This document shows, piece by piece, positions 12,201 through 20,566 of a stretch of DNA of 64,000 nt. Source of the stretch: Symsagittifera roscoffensis (lineage: Eukaryota; Xenacoelomorpha; Acoela; Convolutidae). The DNA lies in contig NC_087068.1 of assembly GCF_963678635.1 (NCBI RefSeq), positions 54,716,467 to 54,780,466 of the forward strand, in the 5' to 3' direction. A model generated the notes under the pieces. That model was not told the origin of the DNA, made no database searches, and saw nothing but the letters and a program-made list of their open reading frames with translations. Made by a program: the position numbers and the translations under genes. Every line of letters begins with the position of its first letter. Positions within the stretch are counted from its first letter, which is position 1.

Positions 12201-13913
12201 AGTATCAATGCAGCCGTCCGACTCGTCTTTATATGACTTCGGCTTTTTCAGTGTTCTTCTTGACCTCTCTCCTCTCTCGGTTGACCTCGAGAGCTTGGTG
12301 ATGAATGTTTCAAGAGATCTGTTCAGAGGCTCAAATATCGAGGCATACATCGTTGTGTCTTGTGAGACTGTAGTCAGATCTGGTACTGAACTGACTTGTG
12401 GCACGGTTGGCAATCTTGTCTCCGGGGTGGCATCTGCCTCCGGTGGGACTGGATTCGTCCAGCCAGGCCTCTGCGGGGCTGCCCTTGGCCGCTCCTTGTT
12501 TCTATGTTCGTAGTTCGTTCTCGAGCCTTGCTGGGCTCTGGCACTGTTGCCCATACCATCTCCAACATTCGCATTGCGTGAGCGTTCCCTTGAGTTGGAA
12601 CGCTCCTGCCAACTACTCCCATTCAGGATTGCGTCAAGCTTCCGCATCATCAAGTCAGATTTGGCGTCCAACCTCCTTTCCAGGCCAGTCATCGTTTGGG
12701 CGTAGGTATTATCATGATCATTCAACAATCGCTCGATCTCTCTTGTTATCCTAGCCTCTCTTTCCTCTGACTCTTTGTTTGCCTGTGCCAGGCTCTCGGC
12801 CAGGCATTGATCGGTGTTACGAATCAATTGAGCCTGATCAAACCTCGCCTGCGACTTCACGTGCGTTAGTTCGTCCTTCAAACTCTCTCGACCATGGTGA
12901 GCTCTCTCGTCAACTTGATCTATCCTCTTAGTCATGTCCCGCCTCAATTCATCCAGGCCATTCATCACACCAGCGAACATATCACTTATGTCACCAGCTG
13001 CCCCCAATGGCGGGGTTAGCCCCAGAGAAGACGAGGTCAACTGTGGCTGTAGCCTAGTACTCGATGACGCACCGCCCTTTTGCTTGTGCATTGACGTCAT
13101 CAGTCTGTCAAACGTTGATGATGCTCCCATCGTTATCCCATCTGACATAGGCCTGGTCGGCGAGGCAGAAGACGTCTCCCTGCTCATGTCGTTCTTTGGG
13201 CACGGTGTGAAGTTCACATCCGGATGGGTTATTTCCGGTTGGTCGTAACTAGAGGATAGACCTCCGGCTTGTAGCAACGTCACGCGCTCATCGTACAAAG
13301 ACTTCCAACTTTTCTTTGCCTTCGAGAACGTCTGCTCTTCACCCTGACTCATACTCGATATCATCGCGTTGTTGCTCTGTTTGGCCAAAGATGAGTGTGC
13401 ACTTATCGGATGTGAAGGTTCCTTTCTCCATTTATAGCTCTTAGTCTCTGATTTGGACATTCCCCTGTACAACACTTCCTCCCGAGGTTTGACCTCGGGA
13501 CGCTCCGAGGTCTCCTCTGTCCTCTCGACTCCCTCCCGTTCGAGGACCTCATCTGGCTCAAAGTCGGGTCGAATGAGCGTTCGCTCCCCTTCGTCAAAGG
13601 GATCCATCAGCGTTTCGCTCGCAGGCTCGGCCTCGGCGCTCCGCCTTTGATTGCCATCGAGGTTTTTCTCGCTCCTTAGTTTCATTTCGCTAACTGAAAG
13701 ATCAGGTTGACCTTTAGTCGATTCGTCTTCAGCAAACGCGTCGGAAGCGCTGCTAAACGAGGTTTGGCTACGCCTAGTTCTAAACTTCCGCGTGGTTCCC
13801 TTGCTTAGCCTGGGAATTTTAGTAGTCGATCCTAGCGAGTCCCTGTGCTGCATAGTTTTTAACAAAATGAAAGAATTCGTAATTTGATGGCAATGCAAAC
13901 GTACCACAAACAA
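6285..13913 (-). CDS. Fused Gag-Pol polyprotein of the left element (protease, RT, RNase H, partial integrase)
   Basis: One uninterrupted frame of about 2540 codons; a second ATG at 13853 (MQHRDSLG) may be the true start. Order: basic and charged N-terminus, coiled coil, Gag core, two CCHC zinc knuckles, aspartic protease with LLDTGA (D about residue 1123), reverse transcriptase with YVDD (about residue 1607), RNase H (starting LDTDAS), a long acidic linker, the HHCC zinc-binding region of integrase, and the first two integrase acidic residues (QIDHQ and FQSDNGKAF). A frameshift just after TKELMKRS ends the frame before the third acidic residue. The linker holds several SGES motifs, three of them on a 42-nt period at 7446-7539. 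Unlike the right copy, gag and pol are in one frame here. Confidence 0.88.
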   Translation of the reverse strand: MFVVRLHCHQITNSFILLKTMQHRDSLGSTTKIPRLSKGTTRKFRTRRSQTSFSSASDAFAEDESTKGQPDLSVSEMKLRSEKNLDGNQRRSAEAEPASETLMDPFDEGERTLIRPDFEPDEVLEREGVERTEETSERPEVKPREEVLYRGMSKSETKSYKWRKEPSHPISAHSSLAKQSNNAMISSMSQGEEQTFSKAKKSWKSLYDERVTLLQAGGLSSSYDQPEITHPDVNFTPCPKNDMSRETSSASPTRPMSDGITMGASSTFDRLMTSMHKQKGGASSSTRLQPQLTSSSLGLTPPLGAAGDISDMFAGVMNGLDELRRDMTKRIDQVDERAHHGRESLKDELTHVKSQARFDQAQLIRNTDQCLAESLAQANKESEEREARITREIERLLNDHDNTYAQTMTGLERRLDAKSDLMMRKLDAILNGSSWQERSNSRERSRNANVGDGMGNSARAQQGSRTNYEHRNKERPRAAPQRPGWTNPVPPEADATPETRLPTVPQVSSVPDLTTVSQDTTMYASIFEPLNRSLETFITKLSRSTERGERSRRTLKKPKSYKDESDGCIDTWIEVMKLHFEEENLSKKQECSALTSNLEGTALNCVMAKRANERDSARKIFDILLNRFGSGVQGHQAMVKFEKRRQRDEESIDKFLDDLELLRRRSNPDERISERNLAIASKFMDGVRSEELKTMLATHFTLSLDQVPTPDDLRMKSREYLLIKPRAQNRYSNYGNYSGTNTGSNSSWYKPRDDMDKRRSCANCGSMDHHVSACSAYKQNMKAIGYFLEDADATDEDHEEYVRGLIMKYGPRCFFCNLEGHFKSDCTQFWDAVADAKHPRHEEALSGVKASRARLMNEAESRRKETTPSTLTTKKVKTWPDEVVASNLEAESSSPLKVDYGLAARTELQNVKQDLATKEVEQWVRSELESTDLRENLIVLGKTTKAEDKEEPKKQGLKLNVISGKTFGMTKAGTKIMSIISVAGHQVVKNLSEPSEITLVHLDIYADYLKEKDPKLDSRAVRALLTTGGPRLMKVDGHYIDVHGPYPILMNVDGINIYTKAHITDANDQIGRIYIGQEELKVRRIGHNAMLEQDAVHIGCEADLAAHVLDVQGRQLSVKGLLDTGAVVSVMPVKTWTDMGFERSDLIPTNIRLAAANQGAIYVTGRTPIISLQLGGRHLWMSFLVVENLDESDQFILGRDFVRNFDVTIDLNDGLIRIKDPERKYEKKPLNKILINQAKVPIFLDRKVRLKPNQAVVATFRMRNLNELSNDRQVCLVPNPNSKSSAILGRSFSLTQSGMCVSVLLNTEATTVTIQRGKKLGYALPLNTDFQSVENLKKFDVTKCPLHANQECIMKRVNELKSSRKLFSMKSETDDGLSSCSNFPERPTEAELAANKPVLPEIEHLKGKISDKELDSLRAVLNRNADVFSKHKADIGCCNFVEHEIEIEEGSVPHREGARRMTPNKSEACRKEIEMLMEYDMIEPSKSPWACGVVMAKKKGGQLRFCCDFRYLNAVTIKDAYPIPRIDESLSKLGDAKFFTTLDLGSAFWQVPLRKQDREKTGFACELGLFQWKRMPLGLCNATATFQRLMAQALTSVTKKYGNLIMCYVDDVVIATPTLEDHIERLEEVFSCMKQAGLKCKPSKCEILRDSIKYLGRLVDKHGLRPDPEAVEAVLTWKAPKTDTQLMSFLGFANYYREFIKGYADKIYPMQRLMRNKGKKFTWTDEAQVSFENIKRELCEAPVLGMPTEKGMFVLDTDASVVAISGILHQEQEWNGRTVLRPIAYGSVLSDTEMKYGAPKAEMFAVITFVEKYRAYLGSAPFKLRVDNRALAWLKTYSMDQSYIGRWIVRLDGYHMIIEHRTRDKHQNADSLSKKTEFYERLEEKQANQLEIKDGFSFLDKETYDKLPLTRWLDKSGHPIPGHPDLPVETAAEIKLLARGEPVPLDLLVRSNLVQQELTRLGINSIALLNKTVNVAPEVMGKLRYLLDREVDRHDREWMETMQRLTVTERTEKRPVSIRSRGVERDCRSIVNQLVTSMPKEVLLRTSFTEYETLNQNQTTEEVRIRLKSSFTRRVHFTDAKEEYEPSPDCSSVDETMSGESDTFEPAKDVSSEESNTFEPVQDDLSGERLTRPPRGRILSGESGSKRPMDRVLSGESRNISDNLEYDVEESVDSSVDSRPQSWDNASETASNSDMSEIAIHSLLVDWKQRGLDRETHQDPDRDRYTSDEEGTVVDNAADELELIAVSKSPTRLLPHGTVVRTNLEPSVQEATPLKKIWCVKLMDDAHAPEIMSGQMNVVKTYLKARYRLSDLLRAQRNDRMTSSLRRWIENGAPDKGDLEEDSYKILKQFYLKRNDLLYLNKDGIVACKRKEEDKVLYKYNSIVFPQLYQTELLFRSHDQMGHQGVDKVYNRIQKRFEWPGLKKACEKWIAAYLSCQQAKDPRKLRFPLQSIESSGFNEVVQIDHQKICMTATGYNQVLVMIDHFTKYAEAAPCITASAEETCDHLINVWIARHGCPITFQSDNGKAFVGDLTKELMKRSQS

Positions 13914-16900
13914 GATTTAGTTAAATCACTTAATGCTGCCTACTCGATTCCGTCAGTATCAAAATGTCTCTTAGATCTCTCACGACTAAACTAGTGACTC
14001 AGCTGAAGTTACACACAGGGTCTACCCAGTATTGATATAATGCTAACTCAACCCGGTTGTATAGTATAACACTATCACTAAGTTTCCACAAGATATAATC
14101 GACACACAAAACACAATCGATAATCAGATAAGAATATCCTACAGGTGACAGCGACCTCTTGTCAGTATTAATTTATCGCCACACAATTTATCAAGTCACT
14201 GCTTTGTTAAAATTAAACAATCTTTGATAAAAAGCAGTGATGATTCAGAAATAGATAAATAAAACTTAGTCTTAAAGAAAAAGACTTCCCCCAATCGGAA
14301 CGATCCGAAAGAACGAAGCCCAGGACACAGTCTTCTCAAGTGGGTGTGTATCTGCCTAATACACCCACCGAGGTCTTCTTTTGGGTGTCCTGCGATTGCC
14401 CGAGCTGTCCTACTAAGTAGCTCAAGGCAACCTCTGATCGAAAATTCGTCAAATCTATGAAAAAGCTCTCCCACACTCGGACTGCTCCAAGTGCACGAGA
14501 GTAGGGAACAATTTTTCTTCTCAAGTGGGTGTGTATTTGCCTAATACACCCACCGAGGTCTTCCTTTATTTGTTCCCGGATTGCCCGAACTTTCCTATTA
14601 AGTAGCTCAAGGCAACCACACAACCAAAATCACAATCAAAAAAAAAATTTTGTTCGGGTACTTCCAATACACCCAATGTAGAATCCAAAGTTGATCACGA
14701 ATTTCCGGGTCAAAATGGGTTCTTATGATCCTGATAAGCACGCCTAATATTCTAATATGATCCTAATTCAATGGATATTTTCCGTTGCCCAAATTGCCAC
14801 AGAAAGTTTACTCATGTCTCTAACAAGGAAGATCGTTAGAAGGTTTAAGACGCTCCGTAGGGTTAGCTCGGAGGGTACCTTGATCACCCAAGTTACTTCG
14901 GAGGGTACCCTAATCACCCAAGTTACTTCGGAGGGTCCCCCTAAATTTACTAAGGAGGGTCAATAAGATGCTTAATATGCTCCGGAGGGTTACTTCGGAG
15001 GGTACCTCCAAAATTTTCAAATTTTTCGATCTCGCTTAGAAGGTTCTCCCCCTCGCTTCAAAAAGCGTCAAAACAAGCTAGGAGCTCTAAGGGGAGCTGT
15101 TTTAACTTCTTAGGGTGATCTCGTGGAAATTTTCCACTAAGGAGGGTTGCTAAAGGGTTTAGCTGACTCCGGAGGGTCACTTCGGAGGGTTCCCCCAAAA
15201 TCAAGAAAAAGGGTTATGTCACCGCAGTAAAGCCTCTGAAAGCGGTCTACCTGACTTAAAACTAGGTTGGCTGACACGGTCAACCTTCCCAGTTGAATAA
15301 AAAGATGTTTTGATAAAATTTTCTGCTGCTCGGAGGGTTACCTGTAATTTGGACCCTCCGAACCAACAAATTCTAAAACATTTTTCTTTTCCGAGATAGT
15401 CAATCCCAAAAACGGTTGCGATTCGGAAAAGTGGTCAAAAACGTCGACTTATGGTACCAAAATTATCCCGATCGGATAACTAGTCTTTGAGAAATCGCCA
15501 AAAACGCGTTCGTCAAAATGGCCTTTTTCACCACCTGTATAGGATCTGAAAGACTTTTTTCGCAATTCCGGTCGAAAGTGCCTAAAATTACTTGAAATGA
15601 GCGTAGCAGCCCTGTACGGCACTGGAATAATGCAAAAAACCGGACCAAAATTGGTTTGGAGAAAAAAATTTGGCCAATAACTATCAAATTTGGACCCTCC
15701 GGTTCCTTCCTTTTCCAATCCTTAAGTCGTTAGCTCTATCCAAGGAGCCAATCGGAGGGTTACTCAAGAATTTCTCTAGTAACCGAGCGCGTTATGCTAA
15801 CACGCTCCTAACGCAAAAAATTTTGTTGCTCTAACTCTAAAAACTCAAAAACTCGATCCCCAAAACAGATTGACAAAATTCAAAAAATTATCGAAATTTT
15901 GACCGAAAAATTTTGGTTTTTTTCAACTTCTACTGAGTCTTCTCTCACGCGGTTTCTTTAGTTAGGGGGATCAAACTACGTAGCTACTCCCTATATAAGA
16001 GCTTTTTGCCTATCGGAAAAGCTCGGATATCCGAAAGTTTGGGGGTCTACGGTTTGGTCGAAAATTGGTAATTTTCGACAAAAAATGGGTGTTTCTTGGG
16101 TCTAAATAGGAGATAAGTAATATATAATAAGGATAATAATCTATTAATAGTCGTTAATGAATAGTACTATACCCTCCTTTGCACCAAAATATCCGAATTA
16201 AGACCCTTAACTCGGAAATTTGTAATCGATGGAGGGTACAATCGGACCGCGCCAATCGTGCCCCCCACCACTTAAGTTTTAATGAAATAGTACCCGAACG
16301 ATACTAAAATTGCTTCAACGATGCCCAACAGTCGTTGCGGATGTTGTCCTTGATGTCCCTGTTGAGTGTGGAACACGTTGATCAGCTTGCCACTCTACCC
16401 TCCGGTCACCGGCAAAATCACCATTAACGTTCTTAAACACTCAAATTACACTCGAGGGAGGGTATCCAACCCTTCACCAAAACACACAATCTTTCTATCA
16501 GAAACGATATAAATCGATCTGAAACAACAACAAATAGGAAGGTCAGATCACATCTCGTCCGGAAATAACATATAAACTGTCACTTTATGTTTTTTACTGT
16601 TTTTGGTCTTTTTTGGATTTTTTACTGTTTTTTGTACTTTTTTGTTTTTAAATAAATTTATTTTTGGCTTTTTCTTGGTTATACACTATTTTTGTTTGGT
16701 TTTACGCTTTCTCTTTAATTGTTTTTGGTCCTGGGACCTCAGGACAAGCGGGCTCTAGATTTCCCACCTAACCCTCCGGCCCCCGGAATTTTCGGTGTTA
16801 TTTAAGTTAAAAAGCTAAATTGTACTAGACGGAGGGTACGCACCTTCCCCCTAGTACAACAACTGTCATTAAGGCCTCTAACTCGGGCATGCGCCCGGAG

Positions 16901-16959
16901 CGGAGGGTACGTCGCTGAAACGCTTGCTGATCATGATGGTTTCATGCCTTTAACAGGCC
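13914..16959 (-). other. 5' leader of the left retroelement
   Basis: About 3 kb between the primer-binding site and gag without a convincing ORF. It contains a tandem pair of about 183-bp structured units (14276-14640) and many copies of GGAGGGT or its complement ACCCTCC from 14870 onward. Long noncoding leaders are unusual for compact Ty3/Gypsy elements and suggest RNA-level functions such as packaging, internal initiation or regulation. Confidence 0.6.
14276..14640 (-). repeat. Tandem duplication of a structured RNA-like unit in the left leader
   Basis: Two direct copies about 183 bp apart. Each has an inner hairpin with an 8-bp stem GTGGGTGT/ACACCCAC (14340-14347 with 14361-14368; 14525-14532 with 14546-14553). 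Around it lies an outer stem: CAGGACAC/GTGTCCTG in copy 1 (14321-14328 with 14385-14392) and GGGAACAA/TTGTTCCC in copy 2 (14504-14511 with 14570-14577). The outer stems differ in sequence but both pair fully. Downstream, GAGCT/AGCTC and TTGCC/GGCAA can pair in copy 1 (about 14396-14430). This supports a conserved RNA structure. Confidence 0.7.
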
Positions 16960-16974
16960 CACCCAGGAGCGCCA
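16960..16974 (-). other. Primer-binding site of the left element
   Basis: On the minus strand TGGCGCTCCTGGGTG lies 12 nt after the LTR end. The same 15-mer is at the equivalent place in the right copy, so the site is shared. It starts with TGG, as expected for pairing with a tRNA CCA end. I could not assign the tRNA. Confidence 0.75.
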
Positions 16975-16986
16975 TAAAAACGTCTA

Positions 16987-17860
16987 TGTAACATTCACCC
17001 AAATATCACACAGCGACGGAGCGTAGAAAAAGTACCTATTAACGACTGGCAGGCGTCAGTTACCTTAATTCTACTCGTTTTTCACCGTCTCGACCTTGCC
17101 AGTTGATTTTCTGGTCTGTCTAGGGCAAAGTAAAAAGTTACCATTTTTAGGCCATCAGTCAAACGACTTTCGATCAGCTTTCGTTTACATGCGAACACAA
17201 CCACATAGCTGAGTCTCGGATCCTCAGACTACGTGATTGTCATTAAAAACACGGCTCAAACAACCTATTTTATTATGTTTTTGTGTGACAGTTTTATATT
17301 GAATCCATTGGAGATGGATTGACCCTTTCCCTTTTCTATCTACTCATGCTCTGAAATATTAAATAATAACGGTGTTAATTAAGATCTATGACATTATAGC
17401 AGCTATATAGTCAGTTTACACAGTCCCTTCACATAGACAGTCTCTGGGGGACCAAGCCTCCGCTCCCGTAATATTCTTGAGATAACACTCTTATCTCTTA
17501 TTTTTCGTGTCCCGGGAGGGTCCCGTGGTATATTTCTTCCCCCACTGAAGCCTCCTTCTCCACAAATATCCGTCGCTAAGGTTCTTATCGTGTGTTATTG
17601 CCACGATAAGAGGCTTCGTAATTTTCTTGCTCGACTGATCTTCACAATCTCTATCGTGGTTCTGTTTTTCGTCTTTTTATTCAAAATGGCCGTCTTTTCT
17701 CTATTTCTCAGAAATGTTCTTCTTCCAATCGAAATTTTAAAAATAAAAATTCTAGAACATTCTGACCCTCCGTCGCTACACTTTTTTGTTCATAAGGCCT
17801 TTAGTCACTCTTTTTTATGTCGCCGGAAGGTTGTGCTGTGTCATCTGGCAGAATGGCACA
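16987..17860 (-). repeat. 5' LTR of the left element (boundaries inferred)
   Basis: The inner edge, read on the minus strand, ends GAATGTTACA, identical to the right LTR end. The outer edge is placed at 17860, where the minus strand reads TGTGCCATTC, matching TGTGCCAGTC at the start of the right LTR. This gives 874 bp against 904 bp. The partner LTR is outside the window, so the outer edge rests on similarity to the other family only. Confidence 0.6.
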
Positions 17861-17904
17861 ACCTTTCACTATTATCTTTTCTTCTGTCTACTTAAGTCTT
17901 AACA

Positions 17905-18080
17905 AAATAGTAACCCTCCGGATTGGCAAAATTAGTACCCCTCCGAATTGGCAAAAACAAGACCCCTCCGGATTGGCAAAAACAAGACCCCTCCGGATTG
18001 GCAAAAACAAGACCCCTCCGGATTGGCAAAAATAGTACCCCTCCGCATTGGCAAAAATAAGACCCCTCCGGATTGGCAAA
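17905..18080. repeat. 25-bp minisatellite, left part (insertion site of the right element)
   Basis: About seven units of a 25-bp repeat with core CCCCTCCGGATTGGCAAAA and a variable tail (ACAAGA, ATAGTA, ATAAGA). The array is cut at 18080 by the LTR of the right element and resumes at 41202 with the same unit. Between it and the left LTR lie about 45 bp of unremarkable sequence. Confidence 0.9.
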
Positions 18081-18984
18081 TGTGCCAGTCGGTCATATTT
18101 GGAAGTTTGACCTTGAGAGAAGCAAAAAGCACTTGATTTTGGAGTGAAATTTAATTTTTCAAAATTTCGAATGGAACCTGTCATGCACGATTTTCTCGCG
18201 ATAACTGAAAATCAGAAAAGAGAAGTCAGAACGATCGAGTGACAATCGCGGGAAAGTTGCTAGAAAAATCAGTGGGAAATAGCTATTCGCAATTTCAGTA
18301 GCAATAATAATCGAGAGTAGAGCTGTCCCATCTAAAACAGAGACGAGCGCATTCCCACGAACTGGATTGTTGTGATTGGAGTACTATTATTAACTGGACC
18401 AGAGTGAACCTTCGGTGGAAAGTTGGACAGCTAGAGTGTCCCAATGGTTCACGAGAATTTACAGTCTAGAGTAAAAACTTGTTCTTGTTATTAAAACTGA
18501 CTAACATTAAACTCATTTTAGTTACTTTATTGATTCTTGAGTTGCTCACCGACTTATTTACTTCCTGGTTCTTGAGCGTGCTACAATGTGAGTACTAATT
18601 TAAATTTCTAGAGTGTGTTTTATAATTGTTATGTTGAGGTAAGGCGAGTTTTAGGTTGATCCATCTGAAATGGATCAAAGTTCCACTGTCTAATAAAAAG
18701 TAACTTAACGGATTGTTCCGACCCGGTTTTTAACGGCGTTCATGTATTTTGGGTATCTAGAGACCTAAGTATGGGGACGTTTCTAATTCTAGAGTGGGGG
18801 GATATTTTAGTAGTAGCCTTTAAGCTGTAACGGGTCGTAGTCTCATGTCACAAGCGAACCGAATTGGCTCCGACTGATTTGAGGTACAAAAACACAAGAG
18901 ATAGTGTCCCTGACTCTTGAGCCAATAGTTATAGGGCCTATTTTTCTTAAGCCTCATGTGTGACTGCAGTAGACGAATGTTACA
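18081..18984 (+). repeat. 5' LTR of the right element
   Basis: 904 bp, TG...CA ends, repeated at 40298-41201. Differences from the 3' LTR seen by eye: one in GGGAAATAGC, one in CTGTCCCATC, one in GTTCACGAG, two adjacent after ATGTGAGT and one in GCCAATAGTT. Confidence 0.97.
18621..18697 (+). promoter_or_regulatory. Putative core promoter and polyadenylation signal in the LTR
   Basis: A TATA-like TATAATT at 18621-18627 is followed about 70 nt later by AATAAA at 18692-18697. Together these would place the R region at roughly 18650-18720. A good splice-donor-like GAG|GTAAGG lies at 18636-18644. All are short motifs, repeated identically in the 3' LTR, and could be chance. Confidence 0.35.
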
Positions 18985-18995
18985 TAGTGTTTTTA

Positions 18996-19010
18996 TGGCG
19001 CTCCTGGGTG
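18996..19010 (+). other. Primer-binding site of the right element
   Basis: TGGCGCTCCTGGGTG, 11 nt after the LTR end; identical to the site of the left element although flanking bases differ. Likely the site where a tRNA primes minus-strand DNA synthesis. tRNA not identified. Confidence 0.75.
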
Positions 19011-19460
19011 TTTACGACATCAAGACTACGGAGTCGAACCCACTTGAGACAGCTTCGGGCTGAATGCCCATTCTAGAGTACCGGTGGTACGGTTCGACAG
19101 GAACGTGCAAACCTTCCGGTTGTACCGTGATAGCTTTTTAAGAAAACTCAAGAAAACTTCCTGGCACGCTCTCCGAACGAGGCTTAGCTAACCGAGTAAA
19201 GGGGGGCAACTAGGGGGACAAAAACACGAGCAAAAAGACAAAAAGCGAAACAAAAACCATAAAACGAAAAAAGACAGTGACTTTGACACCAGATTAGTTG
19301 GATCAAACCTTTATATTAATTAAATAGTATACCCATACTGTTTTACAAGTTCGATCGTTTCGATCAACCTAGCAATTTAACCCAGTAACCTCAATAAAGT
19401 GCCCGAGTGTGGGGCGTTATTAAGGGTTTTTAGATAGCTTGGAACTTAGCTGGACAACAA

Positions 19461-19641
19461 GGAGACTTGACTGGAAGAGGTGACCAGCCGAGTGGGAAAG
19501 TGGTTCAGGAGCACTTGAGCTGAACCAATAGGAGACTTGACTGGAAGAGGTGACCAGCCGAGTGGGAAAGTGGTTCAGGAGCACTTGAGCTGAACCAATA
19601 GGAAACTGGACTGGAAGAGGTGACCAGTCGAGTGGGAAAGT
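19461..19641 (+). repeat. 70-bp tandem repeat with an 8-bp hairpin
   Basis: Two full units (19461-19530, 19531-19600) and a partial third. Each full unit contains the perfect inverted pair TGGTTCAG/CTGAACCA (19501-19508 with 19520-19527; 19571-19578 with 19590-19597), which can form a stem with an 11-nt loop. Confidence 0.9.
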
Positions 19642-20566
19642 AGCCAAGAAGGATTTGGCAGTTCTCGAGTTCTCAAGTTGGGCATAACGGGTATCGTTAA
19701 AACTCATACTACATTATAGGAAATAAGTGTAAAATTGGATAAGCGATTTCCCCCGGTTTTGAGAAACGTTTTTACTTGAGCAGGCCTGGAGACAGGTCTA
19801 CGGTTTTCTCTTGAGAGTTTTAGCACCCGGCGCTTAAGGTATTTTTAGGCTTAAGAAGGGGGGCTAAAAAGGGGGGAGGTTAGAAGGGGGGCTGGTTAAG
19901 TTAGAGGTTGGCGGTTGTAAATTGTAAAAAGGGGAGAAATTAGAGTAACTAATTGGTCGACATCGTTGAATTAGTTACATTAGTCATTTACACGCGTTGG
20001 TCATAGGAAACGGATATCCAAAATTGGAATTAGGTTAAGGTAGGTACCCTGGTCGGATCGGTAGGGGGAAACGGACATAGACAGTTTTTGTGATACCCCA
20101 TAAGATCGCTAGCAGGGGGGAAGGAAACGCGTGGCAATTAGGTACCAGACATTTTTTCGATAGAAGGTAGACATTTGTCACCTTTGAATTTTAGGTGGGC
20201 TCATCTTTCCGTTTTTATTACTTTTTCTGGATTGGATTTTTGTTGCATTTTGGGGTGGATTTGTGTTTAGTTTGTATACGAACAGGTGATCACAAGATAC
20301 CTGCGCATAGGTTTTGGTCTCAAGTTGCTTGGAACATTGAAATAGAGGTAACTAAAAAGAAATAAGAAAAAAGGGAGGTCAGCATTTGGCTTTTAAGAGA
20401 GGGTTTTTGGGAAAATTTTACTAGAGCTTGAGTGGTGGTACAAGGTACAGTGAATCAAGAAGTCCCCATAACAAAGAAGAGAGAAGCCCCACCGCTCAGA
20501 CACTTGTCAACAGCCTTGGGACAGTGCCAAAGAAGTCCTGGGACAGTGTTGGACCAGAACAGTCTT

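Larger units (their letters stand above)
1..17860 (-). mobile_element. Giant Ty3/Gypsy-type LTR retrotransposon, left copy, 3' part outside the window
   Basis: Read on the minus strand the order is LTR (17860-16987), primer-binding site (16974-16960), a 3-kb leader, fused gag-pol (13913-4372, one break), a 460-nt spacer, ORF3 (3908-217, one break) and the start of an ORF5 homologue running off the window edge. RT, protease and integrase match the right copy closely, while ORF3 is much more diverged, so this is a related lineage rather than a second copy of the same element. Compared with the right copy it lacks about 2.7 kb that holds the end of ORF3, all of ORF4 and the start of ORF5. Frameshifts in integrase and ORF3 make it non-autonomous. 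The 3' LTR is not visible, so LTR divergence cannot be judged. Confidence 0.88.
14865..18080. repeat. Dispersed GGAGGGT / ACCCTCC motif array
   Basis: The 7-mer GGAGGGT, often as CGGAGGGTACC, or its complement appears more than 20 times by eye between 14870 and 17915, at irregular spacing, across the leader and LTR of the left element. It then merges into a regular 25-bp minisatellite with the core CCCTCCGGATTGGC. On a random basis fewer than one copy would be expected in this length. The role is unknown; binding sites for a host or element protein are one option. Confidence 0.7.

Noticed and set aside
14196-14623. Two short minus-strand frames with near-repeated peptides upstream of gag
   Set aside because: They overlap the duplicated leader unit; the covarying stems show that RNA pairing rather than protein explains the similarity.
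17905-18080. CRISPR-like array
   Set aside because: 25-bp units are directly tandem without spacers, in animal DNA; a minisatellite.
17888-18184. Repetitive peptide frames (LPIRRGL-type) near the LTR
   Set aside because: By-product of the 25-bp minisatellite.
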